From positions 25,726,160 through 25,790,159 of the forward strand of contig NC_079378.1 of NCBI RefSeq assembly GCF_021018895.1: a stretch of 64,000 bases of DNA, written 5' to 3'. Below are positions 28,063 through 41,256 of this stretch, in pieces. The DNA is from Seriola aureovittata (lineage: Eukaryota; Chordata; Actinopteri; Carangiformes; Carangidae). Made by a program: the position numbers and the translations under genes. The notes beneath the pieces are model-generated. The model ran no database searches. It saw only the letters and a program-made list of their open reading frames with translations, and was not told where the DNA came from. How positions within the stretch are numbered: the first letter of the stretch is position 1; every line of letters begins with the position of its first letter.

Positions 28063-31000
28063 GGTCAGAACTCTTGTTGTTGTTTTACATGAGCAGAAAT
28101 GACTGTCACTGAGACTAACAAAGACTGAAGCTTTTTTATGTCGGCCTCTAAAACGATTCCTAACAGTCCCCATACATTACAAAAACCTAGAGAGTACAAC
28201 ACAGAGTACAACAAGTAACAAAGCACATCGCTACAAGGACATTTAGCTGACTATATTTAATGAGAACATACAGACGGATCAAAGAATTTTCAGCCTTTAC
28301 TGTTTATCCTGCTGGGTGCAGAAAAAAAAGCAAGATACAGCTTCTAATGAAACTCTGGCCTCTATAGCCAGAGTTTCATTAAATATTAGCTGCTCTCCTT
28401 AATGTCAGTAAAAGAAGTTTGCTGAATGTTTCCCCAGTATGAGTCAGTTGTCACAGGCCTAATATTAATATTAGCCTTGGAAATTAAACTTTCAAAAGCA
28501 TTTGTGGTCTATGTGCCCTTCAGCAGTTGCTACAATAATAGCACTATCAATTTAGTGTTTCCTTATAATCTAAATGGAAATAAAATGAATATGAGGAGTA
28601 GTGGGGGAGAAGTGATTAAAAAGTAATACAATTAGTATTTTAATTAGTGTGAACACAGAAAATAAAATAAAACCCACTCCACCACCGGTGATCATGGAAC
28701 AAGAGCTTGGGAAAGGTTTGTGTTTCCTTCTTTTGGGACACCAGTCACGTAAATGTAAACGGGACCTTATTGGGCCGTGCAGCACACACATTAGCATCAG
28801 TAGCATATGTTTAACCTGTTACCAGACACAAGCCCAGAATAGAATGTTTACTGTTCTTCATCCTTTTCATCACTGTCATATGTCTGTGATGAGAAGGGTT
28901 TTAATTTTACAATCAAAAACAGATACTGAACCAAAGTTACTGAGGCACAAACATGATAGAAATTCAAGGTTTTTTTTTTACATTGCCTAGTTTTTCTGTC
29001 ATAATATCATTTGTGTGGAAAAGACTTTGGAGTCTGAAGCAATTCTGTTTCAACAGCTGTTGACGTGATACGAGGATCAATCAAAGCTTTGTTCAGAGTC
29101 CTCCGTCTTCAATCAGACTCAGAGCTTTCAAACATTGTACAATTTGTCCAGATGATGTGAAGACTGAGTCCAGTACAAACCAAACACCCCTAAAGTACTG
29201 AGGCCAAAGCATCACGCGGGTTCATTTATGTTTCCAGAATCAAACGGCATTCATACTTACATACACACAAACCAAAGGTTTGAGTGCTGGGTAAAGTTGT
29301 AGAATGAGTCATAGTTGTTCCAGTCCGCTCTAAGGTAACCAGCCTGGTAAACTAATGCCTGAATGCACCCTGGGAACCAAATCCACAAAACCAAGAACTG
29401 TTTAAGCAGCTATCTGGAAGTTACACTGGAGACATCCTTATCAGCAGTGCACACTACACTGGCTGCAAATACAACACAGTATCAGTTTGGAGGAGACATA
29501 TGACATCTATGAGGCTTGAGCATTAAGGCGGTTTGTGATAACGGACATCTGGGCTACAACAGAAAAAAAATCATCCGACAGTGAAAGAAAATCTTTGATC
29601 AAAATGTCTTTTCCTTCTAAGCGGCGGATCTCCAGAGTTGACTTTAGAAATGACTTGAAGGAATCAGTGTTTTTTTTCCCCTTTGGTTTGTATTGTGATG
29701 TACAACAGTTCACTGCTTCTGATGACGTTCCCATTACAGTGGGGACCATTTTAAAAGTGCAGCACTCAAATCAAACGCCTTGGAATGATACCAAAGTGAT
29801 CTACGACTCTCTAAACTCTGCCATTTCTGTTTCCATGGTGCACATCACAGGCTGTAAAGGCCAAACATTGATTTTCTTTCTTGAAGTCAATTCTCTAACC
29901 TTTCTTTTCCTGCTGCTTCCCTCTCTTTCTAGCCTGCCAAACAGCACCATTCAATATTCAAAAACTCACATAAAGAACAAAAAGAAAACATCTAATGCTT
30001 AAACCTGATATTCATTGTTGAATACAAACAGGGTGCCCAGAGAGCACTGTGTGAAAATAGATCATGAAAGGCACGCAAGTCCCTCAGCTGTTCAGAGAAG
30101 CAGTTATTATACAAATACCAGATTTATACATGAAAATGTCAAGAAAAAATAAGTGACTGTGCAAGTCAGAATAGAGTGTAATGTTAATAGAGACAATAAA
30201 GCATTGAACTCACCAGCGCTTGGCTTGAGGCTTGGTCTACCACTGCCACAGAGAGAGATGTGCTGGGCTCTGAGTCGTCTAAAGCCAGCTCTATGTTCTC
30301 CTGCACGAACACACACAAGCAGGTTTATGGGAGATGTAAAAAGATGAAAAAATGATTTTCCTTATATGATTTATTCAGTATCTGATATAGACTTCAGCAT
30401 GCAAGGCTGGTTAATAGCTTTCTATGGCTCTACACTGATATGTTTAATCAAGGGGGGTCTGACATATGTGTCATGTAGGTGTTAATGTACATGACAAGGA
30501 ATAAAAACCTTCTTCTCAGTGCATTTAAATGGGACAGTTACCTACAGTGTCTAAAGACACCCCCTGATCCCGTGAGTGCTCTGAGACACCTGTGACCCCC
30601 GCGCACATGGATGTTGATTTCAACAAGGAATCCTGGGTCACGCGTCTAATCGATAATCAATGGATGAATCCTGTCAATCATTTGCTGTTTCCAGCTTCTC
30701 AAATTTGAAATTTTATTTAATGTCAAAGCAGGTGTTATTTCCACGGGTTTTTATGGATATTAAAAAGTAATTCATATTAAATGTAAGAAAACCAAAAGCA
30801 TCAACAAATCTATTGTAAGAACATGAATGCCTGGCATTTACTGAAGCAGCTTTTCCTATAGGTAAATGGAAAAGCTAACAGATTTCATTACTGCTGCAGA
30901 TGACAACATTTGCGGAATAAAGTGGAAATAATAAAATAATAAATTACCTACACCAGAGCAAAACAGGCATCCGGCAGCTCACAGTAACTACGTGTATGAT

Positions 31001-34000
31001 GCACAGGAAATGTGGGAAAACGTTGGCTGTGTTAATAGTGTGGCCGTGACAGATGCCAGTGTTCACGCTGACCGTGTGTAAGTAGCCTGAGTGATTCTTG
31101 TTCTCTGCTGAGGAGAGTCAGTGCGCAGAGGAAACACTATAGCTATCCACTCAGCTGCAGCACGCAATTTGAAAACATAAAGCATATCCCTGTTGTGTGT
31201 CTCACAGTTTAACCTGCCTGTCACTGCCACTATTGATACTGTGTGCTGTTTCAAATGAGTTTGACCTAGTTTCCAATGACAGTTTCACAGCTTGTTATAT
31301 TTTCCAGATGTTCCGAAAAGAGAGAATTACACTACACAAATTTATGCAATACTTAATTTCACTCAAAAATCCCTTTCTCCCAGGCAGAGGATGTGGGTGG
31401 GAATGTGGGTGGGAATTCCCAGGATCCTTCTCCACAGTATTAAAGTAATATAATCAGGATCTCAGCTCAGCTTTAGTGTGCTATCAGCTGAGCTCTGAAT
31501 AAGAAGAATGCTTCTCAGATCAGAGTTGGGACAAATATAAGGTGTAAAAATGTTGAACTCTCTGTGGCCAGTTATTGTGGCCCAGCCCTGCTCCTTCATC
31601 ACAGCAGCAGCACCGCTGTGCAGGTGGGCGTGTCTCCCGACAGCAGTTATGAGTGGCTTTACTTTGATCTCTGCAGAGGAGGTGAACACTGGCATCACTA
31701 ATGAGGCGGTCTAACACATGAACTACTTTGGCTTGTCACAGCTTGTGACAGGTGGGAGGGATGGCGTATCTGATGTGTGAACACATACACTATTGGAGTT
31801 GATATATTGGTGAGAAAGCAGCAGACAAAAGATACAGGGGGAGGAGAGACAGTGAGAATGAGGCCACATGTATGCCCAGTGCACAACACTTCACATATCC
31901 TCACTTCTTTGTATCTCTCCAACTCCTGAACAAAGGTGCGCTGGTAGAAGAGGGTTTGCAGACGCTCCTGAGTGTAGTTGTGGCAGAGGTCCTCAAAGGT
32001 TGCGCCGCACTCACGCTTCGCCAGCCTGGGGTTTTGAAAGCCTGGTGTGTCCACGATGAGCAGCGAGCACAGGGAGTTCTGGCTGGATTTCAAGGCCCTG
32101 AAGCACCCAGGACACACACACACAAACACACATGTACACACAAACATTAGCACTTTGAGACAATGTTATATTGATTACATTCACTGCATATAACCCCTAG
32201 CTTTAACCTTAGCTCTCTCCACCACATCCCTCACTGTAACCTTCACCAAACATGATCCAAAGTCTGTCCTACGACTGAAATCCAACTCCTACATTACAAA
32301 CAGACTCTTATCTTCCTAAACCACCCATCCAACCCATTACAATCCTACAATTAAACCCCCCAAAATTATGGTAATGTAAATTTTATCATATAATTTTACT
32401 CAAGATGTCAAATATTATTAGTTAAAAGGAAATATGCATAAAGCACAAGGCATCCACACATTTCCACTAGATAATGGTGCAGCCAAAACCATGACGTCCT
32501 CAATTTGACACAGCTTCACTAAACTACTGAGATACTAACCGGTTTATTAAAGAGATGAGGATAGTGAAGAGTTCAGAGTAAAGCCCAGATGCTACAGCTT
32601 CTAAACACTCCATGGCTGTTGCCTTGGATCCTGGTATGAGAAGCAGTCAGACACAGAACAATCAAAAACAGTCAGCTCGCAACAATCTCATCTGCAAACA
32701 ACATGACACCAGGAGAATGAGAAGAGGACATTCTGTTTTTGACTGAAACAACAGTCAGTAAATTTGCTTCGACAAGGATGTACTAGTACATTTGAGCACA
32801 TTATGCCCAAAGGCATAAAGTATTCAAACTGAGTCTGAAATTGTGTCTGTAAAGCAGAGTCATTTAGGGACTCAGGTGTTTCCGAATCGGTCAGATCAAA
32901 CAGCTCATACTCATGTCTGTGCCTGGCGGCAATGGCCACCTGTTAAGTTCTCCTAATTCAGTCCACTATCACACAAAATAGTGAGTTTATGGTGCTTGGG
33001 GGTGCATGTACGCGCACACACACACATCTATGACTATATGCTCATGTGTGAGGGCAGATAGAGGGAAGGTGAAACGGAGGTCAACTCTGCCCATCCCTGC
33101 TGTCATAGAGTTTTAACTGCATCCTCCTGCCCTTCAAAGTATGTCGCAGTCCTGATGGTAGTCAGAAGACCTGCACGTATGAAAAATCAATGTGAGGCAA
33201 TTATGATTTCAAGGACAATGAATGAAGAGTGGAACCAAAACTGCTTGTCCTTACATAGTGTGTGCACTTATCTGTCAATAGCCATTGTAAAGCTGTGGTA
33301 TTCATTACTAAGATAAGCTTTACTTTCTCCAGAGCATGCAATTTCCCTCAGGTGATGAGCAGAGGCGAATGTGTGTGTGCGCAAACAGAGTGAAAGTGAC
33401 AAAGAGAAAACGAGGGGGTGTGGGGGCTGTGAGAAATGAAGAAGAAAGAGTCTGTTGGTAAATGTGGTGTGTGGAGTACCTGCATCTGCTGTGCCATTTT
33501 CGTCAGAAGCCTGGCGGATGGTGCTGGCTCTGGGCAGGGTGCCCTTGGCCTGGTGCTTGAAGATGGAGGAGGAGAGCTCCTCCAGGGTGCAGCCCAGCAG
33601 GTAGGCTGCCTTCTGGGCCCACTCATGACGTGCAAATTGTTTCCTGCCAGCTGAGACACATGCATGAAAACGTCCATTAGCCCTTCTGCCAACTACTGCA
33701 GGCACACGGCTAGCCTGGTAGCTTTGTGACAATCCTGTCTGTGACAGTGCGGGATTATGTCTCTGGTCAAGCTGACACTGACACAGCTGGCGAGGACAGA
33801 ACCAAAAGCATGCTGAAAATACTTTGAATATTGAAAAAGAGACAGTCAGCATCTACAAGTAAAAGCTTCTATTGTTTAATGTTGAGAAAATGTCTGAAGC
33901 TGAAGTAATAATTGCCCATTTTATCATGTTTAGAATGAAAGCAAAACTTATCATTAGTGGGGACACAATTAATTTATTTACATAAAGACCTCTGTCAGAA

Positions 34001-36042
34001 AAGACAAGTTTCTCTTTAATCTACTGGCTGCTGATGGAAACATGCAGATATGAGCACAAACTTCCGTTTTAATCCACCATGAAGTGGTATCTTCTAAGAC
34101 ATGAGACAGAACCTGAGGGATTTCACACAGAGAGTAGTGGGCTCTATCTGTCTCATCAGCGCTGCAGAAGCCCTGCACACTCTTCATGATGATAAGCAGG
34201 ATGGAGGGAAGACAAGCAAAGACATTTAAATATTTGCTTTGATAGATATTCGCCACCACAGCTATTTAAATTCTGGTAAAACATCAAAGAAGAAATTGGG
34301 TTTTCCAATATAATTGAATATTACTGAATAAATCATTAAGAAGTTCATGAGTCTCACAGACAAAAAACTACATACGTACAACACGTGTGGTAAGCCTTTT
34401 TATAACTGCACTAACCAGACACAAGTGTTGACAGTACAGCACACACAGAGCTGTTTCCGCTGGTGCTTTTAATTAGTTCTGTTGGATTAGAGACCATTGC
34501 TGCCCTCTTGTGTCTCACTGTGAAGCTGCCAGTGAACGGCCTTTATGTACTTTTTATATTGTGTGGTAAAATACAAACTCAGTCCTGGCAGCAGAAGCAT
34601 ATTTTTTTAAAGGCGTGGAGTATTTTCAAGACCACGAGACAAAATTTAATTGAGGTCAATTCTTGGTCATAACTTTTATCCCATCAGGCATTGTTTCTTC
34701 ATGGGAACCACAGGAATCCCGAGTCCACAAGTCAACCAGTGATTTTCCGATCGGAACAAAGTTGTTTAGGGTCTGTATTCCCAACAGCAGATGCTGCGCA
34801 GGACAATATTCATAGCTGTAAATTTTAAAAACTGTTCCTGGATTGTGTTACGCTGCCATCAGAAAGATTGGCAGCCAGCTGGAGGGAATCACTGAAGATA
34901 CTTTGGCAAGCAATTCTGCAGTGTGACTGGCAATTACAGCGCTGAGAGTGAAAAATGAACAAACATATCAACAACAGAAAATACAGAGATGCTGCCACTG
35001 CTACAACACAGTCCGCATGTGTTTCATGTTGCATGTTATTTTAATACGCCGTGTTTGGTAACCGCTTCCAAAGCACAGAAAACTACACATCAGGTTAACT
35101 GTAATGTCAGTCATATAAAAATATTTTTGTAGGTAGATGAAGATTCCTTAGTTGGACTTTGACTCTGCCAATCAGTTCTGCACTGAAGAGAGTTGAAATG
35201 AATAAATACAGAGAATCCAAACTTCTGCAGCAGCAGCAGAAGAAGAAGAAGTCATTTTAGATTAGAATAAATAACGACTTTTAAATCTCTGTTTGGACAG
35301 ACATTTATTAGAAAAACATAAATAATTCCATCCTTGAAAAGCCAAAGGGCCCTTCATATTTAGAAATAAAATATGACTAATACTAAACTCACCCATCATA
35401 AAAATCTTTTGCACGGCTCCAGCCTTTTTAAATGGCACATATCTAATTTTAAAATGAAAGTCAAATGCTCTGTGAGAGGCATATCTATTACTTTACAACT
35501 ACAATAAAAAAAAACAATCAGACTGACTGATGTTAGGTTTCATCAGACTCACAGCTTCAGAGACCAGAACAAATCCCTGTGTTTAAGAGCAGTTGCCTTC
35601 GGTTGTCTGATGCATTCTTCTATTGCAGATGAACCTTTGTCAGACCTTAATGTCACTATGAGACTGATTTTTCTGTGGTTGTGCTTCAACAGAAATCTAT
35701 GTCAGCTCTAACAGCAGCCCAAACTACGGAGACCAGATGCTGTAGGATGAATCTGTGGCGATGAATCCCGTCACACCCTGATCCCAAAATGTTCCTGCCT
35801 AAATTTTTTATTTTGAGCTATAGATCAATGAGATGGAGGAGTCCAACAACCTGCACACTGACTCTTTTAAAGTGCAAATGCATAATTCAGTTATCTGAAT
35901 TACAGCTGTCTTGTATCACACAGAGGATGTTACCTACAGTGACATAAAGCAGGCTTTACATTTCAGATATTACACAGAGTTATTAAAATGATTTCTGCTA
36001 ACAGGTCATTTCAGACCACTTTGGTGATTTCATCATGTACTG

Positions 36043-36113
<71 letters not shown>

Positions 36114-39100
36114 GCTCTCGTACCTTTAGTAGCTCCGGCAGCTCCCAGATGGTAAATGGCCCCGAGGACGAGCCAGAAGGCTCTTTGCTCATCACCACTG
36201 ATCCCCAGAACCTTCATGGCTGCTTGGAGCTTAGAAAACTGCTGGGAGGCGCGCTGCTTATCTTCAGTCTGACAGGCAGCACATATATGATAATCAAATC
36301 AAATTCTTACTGAGCTATCAATCATAAAATGTCTTAACGTAAGACATCAAATTATAAGTTCAAACACCATTGAAAAATCTCAAAAGCAAAACTTTCAAAA
36401 TACAATTTCTGACCTTTTGTCATTTGTACAGTTTGTATGTGTTGTAAAGTTAACAGTAAACTGTGACACAGCTGGCCGCTGTTGATCAAGTGATTTGTTT
36501 TATCTATGTACAGTCTACTACTGGACCAACACACAACATGCATCAATATAAAAGTCACGTTAGACATTGAGCTTTATAAAAGGACACAGTTTCCAATCCA
36601 GGCCTTCTACATTTAACAGGTGTTATTTACCTTTGTCTGAGGCAGGATTCCAAAAGCATTGTTCTCAGCAAAGTGGTTGAGGTGCAGCTCAGTTCTGATG
36701 AACAACAAAAAAAGCCATCAACATCTCTCATGTCTGTTTTCATCTGCATCAGTAGAATTAGGAAGGAAATCAGCCCCATTCTCCAAAGGCATTAAGGAGC
36801 ATTAGATATCATTGCAATACATCAGTGTATTAACCCTGACCTGAGAGAGCTGTCTACTCCAGCCATCAGGTAGTAAAAGACATTGAAAGTGGACTCTCCC
36901 TCTGGTCTTCTGGTCACCCTCATCTTCTCCAGCAGCATGGTCTGTGAGGCCAGAGCAGAGCGGACAAGATCATTCATTATAGACAGTGGAAGTCAAAGTT
37001 AACAAATAACAAAGCCTGCTGGAGAAAATCTATACGAGTTCACGACACTCTGTCTTGAGATCAAAGATGATAGGAGTGGGAGATTTGGTGAAGCAGTACC
37101 AGTGATTTAAAGAGCTAAATATGTGGTTAGTTGTACCTGGATAGAGGCTGAGGTCACCAGACCCGCCTGGTCGAAGTCCAAGGAAACAATATGAGAGAAG
37201 CGACTAGCGTTCCCGTTCATACAGGTGGAGGCATTTCCAAACGCCTCCAGAACAGTGTAGACTGCCTGCCATTTCTCTGCTGCAGACCACAAACACACAC
37301 AGACATTTGTAGGAGCTCACAACAACATGCAGTCAATTTTTATTCTTCTTATTTAGTGTTTGGATCCTTTCAAACCTACTGGAGAAGGTTTTGTTGGTGC
37401 TGCCAGCGATGGTAATCAGGTACTGGATGATGTGTTGACAGTTGGTGGTCTTGCCACTGCCGCTCTTACCCAGCAACACAATGGACTGATCCTGGCGAGT
37501 TGTCAGGAGGTTTCTATAGGCAGACTGCGCCATGCTGTAAATGTGAGGGGCAGTGTCCTCCCTCCTGCAGCCCTTGAACATTTGCATTACCTGGAAAGAC
37601 AAAGGGACAGTGGAGGAGGGGAGTGGTTATACACAGTGACTATCTCTGTAGGTTTATTCTCCGCTCTCATATTCTGCAGGAGATGTGTCAGTATATGCAC
37701 AGGCTGCAGCCTACCTTCTCAGAGTACATTGAGGGGGCACTAATGGGGTTAATGACCACCATGTTCGGCCCAGCGTGGGTGTGCACCAGGTTGCCGCCGT
37801 ACCGCTGCCGCAGAGAGTGCATCACACTCGACTCGTTCAGATACTGCAGAGAGGCCAGGTCCTCAACTCGGTCGAACATTGGAGGGTTTGCCTAGAGGTC
37901 AGAGTCAAAGGTCACTCGCACTCGAGCAGAGCCATTGGTAACTGATGAGGTTCAGAGTTGAGCTGATGATTAAATACCTTCTCTACATCGTCTTCATCCA
38001 CATCCAATAAAGATCCGTCACTCTCCAGGCGGATTTTCACCTTCCCCTCTGGCAGACTGCCTGCCTCTGTCTTCAGGAGAGTTGCTGCATCGCCACAAAG
38101 TGTTGAGTTAATTTATCATGACATGCCATCTCACCCTGAGTGCATCTTATCTTACATGTCTGATAATGTGTGGCAGCTGTATCCATTTTAATAACGTCTA
38201 AGCTTTATTAAAACTAAACAAGCATTCAGTGTTAAAACGTGGTTAATCTAATTACACACAGCCCTAGGTAAAATGGAGTAGATTATTCAGGTGCTCTCTT
38301 TTAACGTCAAAATCATTCTGTCTGCTTCAGACACCCACGTCTATAGTCTTTCAATCACATGTCAGACAGCAGCGCTGCAAAGACACTGTGGAGAATTCAC
38401 TTTAGAAACAGAGAAAAAGAAGTTTTTACTAACCCAAAGAAAATCCATCCTTGTGGACGAGCCATACTTTGTCGGTGTTATACCAGGCTCTCTCTGCTGT
38501 GATCTGCTCCTCAGTCTTTCCCTGTTAGAGCAGATCAACAGTCAGTGCCAGATCAAACTGTATAAACTGACCTTTACACATTCAAGAATACCACTGTTTT
38601 ATTATCACACCAGAAAACTCATAATGACTATGATCAAACTTCAACGCCAAGCACAACACACCCACACAGACACACACAAAAACACAAGTTTTGGAGGACT
38701 GCACAGAAATACAGTAAACTACTTTAAATACAGCATAATAAAGATTGGACAAGTGCTTTTGTACTTTCTCCCTGTGTTTGAGATGTGTTAACTGTTGAGT
38801 CGATCTACTTCAACAGGTAGAGCCACAGGGAAGATGAATCCTGGACTTTCTTGGTGCTGGGATTAAGTCACTAACTGCTGGACCATCCTCCCATCCCCTT
38901 CACCAGTTCATCACACACGAAAACCACAAAACACACACACACCACTGTGAAACATGAGAGGGACACAAACACAACTACAGTCAGGTGTCGCCATGGCCAG
39001 ACCTTCGCTGCAGCGGAGTGCGCTGCCTGGAGGATGGCCACAGGGTCTTCAACCAGCTTGGACTGGAGAAGGGAGGAAGCAGAAGTCAGCGGAGACGTCA

Positions 39101-41212
39101 GCCTTTGTTTAGTGATGGATTCGACAGCTAAACGTTGCAGTTTCCAAGCTCTCAATCGAGGACATGCAAATTATGGGCAAGGTGAAAAAATGTAATGAGT
39201 GAAAAACGTGACAGAGAGCACTGCAGCGAGAACACCAGCTGTCGTCTCAGGTCAAAGTCAGTCAAGCAGCCGTCGCGTGAGTGAGGCGTTCAAGAAATTC
39301 ACCATAAAAGAATTAGAACACTAATGCATTAATGAGCAGGGATTACAAAGTGCATTAAAGTACAGTGTGTTGGTCTATGGGCACAAAATTCACACTTAAC
39401 AAGATCGGTAGCACAGTAAGGTAGAAAAGCCAGACACCATGCAGCCAAGTGTGCACTCCTGTGATGTAATGTAACAGTCAATTCTCATGAATCTAACCAT
39501 AGAGATCAATGGTTAGAATAATATAATATACAAAGATACTGGATCACTTCGCTACAGTCTGAAAGACTGAACCTCAAAGAGCAGCGCGGGACAAAGACGA
39601 GCAGGCACAGACAAAATAGGGCAGAGAGGGGTCAATAGAGGAGAACAAGCATAGATTCCAGCTCTCCACAGGCGAGGGAGTACGCAGAACTCACGGTTGA
39701 GCAGCCTGTACCTGAGAGGATTTGTGGCCTCTGGCACGCTAGCCATGCAAACAGCAAAGAGGACAGCGGCAAGCCAGGATCCAATGACCCGCAGAAAAGG
39801 AAAGGCAGAGACATGGGACATCATTTAAGACAACGAGAGACAAGAGTGAGGAGAAGGAATAACAATAACAACAAGTAACCAGACACTGCCAAAGTAATCA
39901 CAAGATGCTGTGTGCTCCTCTCCACCTGACAGAAATAAAGAAATTAAAACTATAGAGTGGAAAAGGAGAAGCAGGAGGAGCTAAATCTGTCACTAAAGCT
40001 GTGTAAATCCATCATCAGAGGTGTAACAGTCAACTGCAACAGGCAAAGAATTCATGCTGTTTTCTTTTCTGAAATAAAAACATGTTACTAATAAGTCACA
40101 TAGAAAGTTTCATCCATACACCATTCATGGGTCCACAGCTGGAGATTTATCAAACTATCCACAGATATTTTCCTCCTCAGTATTTTATAAACATTCAAGT
40201 TATTCTGATATTTCCAGAAGGCTTATTTTCTCATGAAGTGACTCTGTAACTTGTGAGTCAGAGAAATCCTCTCTGAGCTCTCAAAGCGTCAGATTTCACA
40301 ATGCGTGGCCAACAGCCCAACAGGGGACCCTGTAACTGAAACCTAAGGCAGAGGGGACAGCATGGGACAGCCCCACACAGTTCCTCTATCTGGGGATGCA
40401 AGCACTTGACTCAGGCTGGTCACAGGGTTGGTAAAGCATGGAAGGTGCAAACCAGACAAACTGAGGGAGAGACATGTTACATCGCTGCCGTTGACGGTGA
40501 AGATCCTCTTCACACGCTTGTAATCCTCCTCGGACGGGATCAGCTCTGGGACCTACGGTTGCATATCGGGGCCGGAAATTGCAAATGAGTGAAGAAAGGT
40601 AAAGTCAGTGATCCACAGGTGACTGCTCTGATTGTCCACTTCAGACAAACTGAACACTGAACCAGCACTTACAAGCATGCTGTGAAAAAACATGTCATGC
40701 TTTTGAATGTGAGGAACACACTGTTGCGTGCAGCTCTGCGGGAAGATAAAGACACACCTGTTGTTTGGGTGCAGACTGGGCCTGGGGCAGAACGACAAGA
40801 GACGGCTTACCAGTGAGGACCACGGGGGGACAAGATGTCTCCTTCACCTTTACACAGTGAATGTAAATATTCACAAACACACAGACACACAGAAACAGAG
40901 ACGGAATTAACATGGGAAGATTTCGATGAGCGTGATTGATTGATGATCGATACAACCGACAATTGATCCTAATAATTACATTTTCCAGTTAATCCAATCA
41001 GGAAATGAGTGAGTAAAATTAATAAAGAAACTGGATCATTTAGCGCTGCCGCAAAATAATAATGTCTGTGGCTGTCAATACTTATTTAAGCTACAATGAT
41101 TTTTTTTTTAAACTAATTAAACAAGGAATTTAGTGTTGAACTGTCGTACAACAAAATCTAATTCTAATCTAATAATCTAATTATTATTGTTTATTTATGA
41201 TCAACTGTTATA

Positions 41213-41256
<44 letters not shown>

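Noticed and set aside
29535..30002. 155-codon plus-strand open frame in the c12-c13 intron
   Set aside because: No recognised domain, poor codon-like composition and no splice or promoter context.
38291..38791. 166-codon plus-strand open frame
   Set aside because: Overlaps antisense to motor exon c1 and has no family resemblance.
40815..40850. Exon-like stretch [12 protein letters not shown] with a GTAAGC donor
   Set aside because: It ends in phase 1, which does not fit the phase-0 exon that follows.
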